From NCBI GenBank assembly GCA_028023455.1, contig JAQFVV010006336.1:60001-124000 (forward strand): a DNA stretch of 64,000 bases, read 5' to 3'. Position numbers and translations under genes: made by a program. Shown one piece after another: positions 60,626 through 64,000 of this stretch (positions are counted from its first letter, which is position 1; each line of letters opens with the position of its first letter). Below the pieces are notes generated by a model, which saw only the letters and a program-made list of their open reading frames with translations, made no database searches and was not told where the DNA came from. This DNA is from Epiperipatus broadwayi (lineage: Eukaryota; Onychophora; Udeonychophora; Euonychophora; Peripatidae).

Positions 60626-61660
60626 TTCTTAATTTATATTTGTTTGTTTTTTAACAATAGACAATATTCCAAACATGTAAAATATATACCATCAGAAAAA
60701 AATATATAAAATTTTAATTTATAATAGTCAATCAAATGTGGTGTATAAAAGTAAATTTTTGATAATTAAATTTAGATTTTGAATTTTATTTTTACAACAT
60801 AAACTCATAATAGAAAATATACATTAGATAAACTTAAATTATAAACATCTTAGTTTTCAATAGGGTTTTTTAAAAAATAAATATCATTCCATAAATATAC
60901 AAATAATTATAAATAATTCTTTATGAATTTATAATTGTTTATTTGCTTAGATATTAAAGATCACATATGCATTAATTATTTTATAAATTTTCAAATGTTT
61001 TTCTCGGTGAACCAATATCTCACACTTTTAATTCTTACAGTTATGTTCTAAAAATATTTACATCATTACATTTACTTCAATCACATAATAGAAATATATG
61101 CTTTCTTATCCTAATAATGTTATTATTATTTCAATTAAGTAAAAAAAAAACATAAAAAAGAGTGAAGTAATTATCCCAAAACATTATTATTAAATATCCT
61201 GATCACTTTTCATTGAAAAATAAATCTGATATTGAGATGTAACAAAGATTTTACTGTGCTGCTACAAATTGAACCTTATTACAATAATATAAATCTCAGT
61301 AATTTATGGAAAGAAACAGTAATAAAATAATAAGACTAATAAGCATGTTCTACATCTTGAAGACTATGATGATATTAAATTTACAATTACAAGAAGACAT
61401 TTTCATTATATTGAGCAAGGAAACATAAGAAATTAAAAAAAATGTCCAAAAAAAAGTAATTTATGATACACATTTAAGAACGATTTGTAAATTATAAAAT
61501 TATCTTAAATCTACTAAAGTAAAAATATTATTATTTTTTTATTCTTACAAGTGTTTGACTAATAATAGAATATAATAGAGATGCAATCAGGTAAAAAACG
61601 ACATCCAAAAATGTCACATTACTACATTACAAATGCAACATTTATAAATATAATATTAGA
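60626..61660. other. Unassigned AT-rich region
   Basis: Nothing recognised. Confidence 0.5.
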
Positions 61661-61740
61661 CAGGATTTGAACTTAGACATTCACATTATCTATAGCCAGT
61701 CACTCCATCTTATACAACTGACACACATGAGCATATAACT
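61660..61740 (-). repeat. tRNA-like fragment, possible SINE head
   Basis: On the minus strand AAGTTCAAATCCTGTC near 61660-61675 matches an RNA polymerase III B box (GGTTCGANTCC) with its T-stem. About 45 bases upstream, GTCAGTTGTATAAGATGG resembles an A box and D-arm. Acceptor stem pairing is poor, so this is a tRNA pseudogene or the head of a decayed SINE, not a functional tRNA. Confidence 0.3.
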
Positions 61741-61825
61741 ATGAAAGAGTTAAAAATGATCTCCAATATATATATATATTTCATGCTTAATCAGCAATCA
61801 TCAGTTGGTTGAGATCACCATCTCC

Positions 61826-61826
61826 A

Positions 61827-61869
<43 letters not shown>
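61826..61869. repeat. (CA)n(TA)n microsatellite
   Basis: About 12 CA units pass into about 10 TA units. Confidence 0.95.
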
Positions 61870-62074
61870 CACTCAGTGCTCAGTTTGCATCTTTAAGATA
61901 GCAAATCTTCAAACTTTAATAGACAAGCTTCATTCTTCTCGACTCTTCAACTCTTCAGCTTTCCATACTATCGATTATCTTAGGATAAAATATTCAAAGC
62001 CCTATTGATGCCAATATTCTTACCATACCCATGTTAACTTTAAAACACTATGATTCTTCACATGTAGGATCTTA

Positions 62075-62341
62075 ATATGTTTATTGAAATATTTAAATAC
62101 ATATATATTGTCTATGCTAAATTTAATGTAATTAGATAAGACCTGAACTCAGACTCTGAGTTCAGGTCCTGTATAATTGCTTTAAATTTAGTATAAACAA
62201 TATATATGTATTTAAATGTTCTATCATAATTGATAGAACATTTAAATACAATTATGATAGAACATTTAAATACATATATATTGCTTATACTAAATTTAAA
62301 GCAATTATACAGGACCTGAACTCAGAGTCTGAGTTCAGGTC
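62075..62341. repeat. Nested palindrome (zig-zag of three inverted half units)
   Basis: Arms 62140-62231 and 62250-62341 are 92-bp reverse complements with one mismatch around an 18-bp spacer. A third, more diverged half unit (about 62075-62140) continues to the left, so halves alternate in orientation. Each junction is itself a palindrome: GACCTGAACTCAGA followed by its reverse complement. GAGTTCAGGTCCTGT in the arms weakly recalls a tRNA B box. Confidence 0.9.
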
Positions 62342-62345
62342 TTAT

Positions 62346-63711
62346 ATAATTATGTACCGGAAGATTGGAAGAATGCAGTAATAATATTAATATTTAAAAA
62401 AGGTGATAAAGAAGATATTAGAAATTACAGACCTATCAGCCTTTTATCAGTTTTATATAAAATTCTTACCAAGATAATTACAACTCGTCTACAGAGAACT
62501 TTGGATTTCCACCAACCAAGAGAACAAGCTGGATTTAAAAGTGGTTTTAGTACAATAGATCATATCCAGGTATTGAGAGAAGTCATAGAAAGGACAAATG
62601 AATATGAGTTGCCATTATGTTTTGGATTTGTAGATTATGAAAAGGCATTCGATTCTATACACATTTCTTCAGTGATTAAAGCATTGGATCATCAAGGTAT
62701 AGATCCAGGATATTGTCATATTTTAAAGAATATTTATAAAAATGCAACAGCAACAATTAGATTACATAATCATACTGGAAAAATCAACATTGAGAAAGGT
62801 GTAAGACAAGGTGACTCCATATCTCCAAAACTTTTTACAGCAGTGCTGCAAGAAGTATTTTGTGGATTAAAATGGGAAACTAAAGGAATGAAAGTAAATG
62901 GAGAGTATTTAAGCCATTTAGATTTTTCAGATGATGTAGTTGTTTTTGCAAATAATGCTTCAGAGCTGCAGGAAATGTTCCAGGAGTTAGCAGATGAAAG
63001 TAGAAAAATAGGACTAAAGATAAATGTTAAAAAGACTAAAGTAATATTTAATCGATTTGCTCAAAATATGAAAATAAAGATTAATTATGAAGAATTAAAA
63101 AAAGTTAACAGTTACAAATACCTTGTTCATATTATTAATACAGATGGAAACATAATGGAGGAAATTAATCATAGAATTAAACTTGGTTGGAGTGCTTTTG
63201 GTAGAAATAACTTTATACTAAAAGGAAATATGCCTATGTGTTTGAAAAGAATCGTTTTTAACAAATGTGTTTTACCAGTTCTTACTTATGGATCTGAGAC
63301 TTGGACACTTAATAGAAGAGCAATACAAAGACTTCAGACCACTAAAAGGAGTATGGATAGATGTATGTTGGGAGTAACAAGAAGAGATCAAAAACACAAT
63401 GTATGGGTAAGACAACAAACAGGTGTTACTGACCTTATTGAAAAAATTAAAAGATTGAAATGGAGTTGGGCTGCACATATTGCTAGAAGAAATGATAATA
63501 GATAGACAATTGAAATTTTAAACTGGATTCTAAGAGATTGTAAAAGACCCAGAAAGAGACCACATGTGAGATGGATGGATGAAATAAGAAAATGTGCAGG
63601 GATGTTGTGGAGAAGAGAAGCTAAAGATCTAAGAAGATGGATTAAACTTGGAGAGACCTTCATCCTGCAGTGGATTGATAATGGTTGATGATGATGATGA
63701 TGATGATGAAA
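62346..63711 (+). mobile_element. RTE-type LINE copy D, 5' truncated, youngest-looking
   Basis: It begins at ATGTACCGGAAGATTGG, matching copy B from about 28306, 5 bp after the nested palindrome. It is open from the junction through the RT palm and thumb for about 385 codons, with TAG at 63504-63506 where B has Trp; the frame then continues to a stop at 63686-63688. RT motifs YEKAFDS and GVRQGDSISP are intact and FADD reads FSDD, so both Asp residues are kept. The endonuclease and RT fingers are lost. The tail is a (TGA)n repeat at about 63684-63709. Confidence 0.9.
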
Positions 63712-64000
63712 TGTTCTATATTCAGCATGGAATTTTTCTATTCCTGTTCTGTGTATTTAAATGGATATATTAAGGTCATGTATGTGAAAGATCAATGTGA
63801 CTTAATGTCAATATGGATATGACAGCAATATTGGTATCAAAAAGGCTTTGAGTGTTTTATACTCAGATTTTCAATGGAATAAATGGTTGAAGAGTTGGAG
63901 GGTGGAGAATATTGAAGCTTGTCCATTAAAGTTTGAATATTTATTATCATAATATAAATTGAATACTGATTGTAATGTGGGAGATGGTGATATGGACCGA
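63712..64000. other. Unassigned end of window
   Basis: No feature recognised. Confidence 0.4.

Overview
This is an A+T-rich (about three quarters or more A+T by eye) stretch of a metazoan nuclear genome, very probably an invertebrate. I find no convincing host gene, no rRNA and no intact coding sequence. Almost everything recognisable is a retroelement remnant, a foldback (inverted) repeat or a microsatellite. A mollusc such as a cephalopod would fit the mix of RTE-type LINEs, Penelope-like elements and long (TA)n tracts. That is only a guess: the tRNA-related SINEs I would expect in a cephalopod are not evident.

Layout. (1) 1-6705: an LTR element lying on the minus strand. Its ~2.2-kb LTRs each carry a 119-bp tandem array (4 monomers in one LTR, 6 in the other). 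The ~2.5-kb interior holds only a decayed coiled-coil ORF and a small ORF. (2) 6.9-10.6 kb: long (TA)n tracts and the first member of a foldback repeat family. (3) 10630-16338: a Ty3/gypsy element with both LTRs, but gag, protease and most of RT are deleted, so the 5' LTR runs straight into the end of RT, RNase H and integrase. (4) 16.4 kb: a perfect ~98-bp-arm hairpin. (5) 17.3-18.7 kb: a diverged relative of the first LTR. (6) 22.6-29.65 kb: two RTE copies separated by a second foldback. (7) 29713-34793: a ~5-kb palindrome of two inverted ~2.2-kb LTR-like arms around a 719-bp spacer. (8) 36.0-37.2 kb: a third foldback of the family seen at 9.6-10.4 kb. (9) 41.4 kb: two adjacent AT palindromes. 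(10) 43.5-45.6 kb: a third RTE copy. (11) 46.6-50.3 kb: a graveyard of Penelope-like elements, including two pairs of inverted 3' coding ends and one RT-GIY-YIG remnant. (12) 50.8-59 kb: mostly featureless AT-rich DNA. (13) 59.0-60.6 kb: a minus-strand jockey/CR1/I-type LINE remnant. (14) 62.1-63.7 kb: a nested palindrome abutting the youngest-looking RTE copy.

No functional gene set works together here. The theme is repeated formation of inverted repeats, made of LTRs, Penelope 3' ends and a short foldback family, with (TA)n tracts at most element boundaries. All element calls rest on reading motifs and comparing parts of this window with one another; no database search was run.
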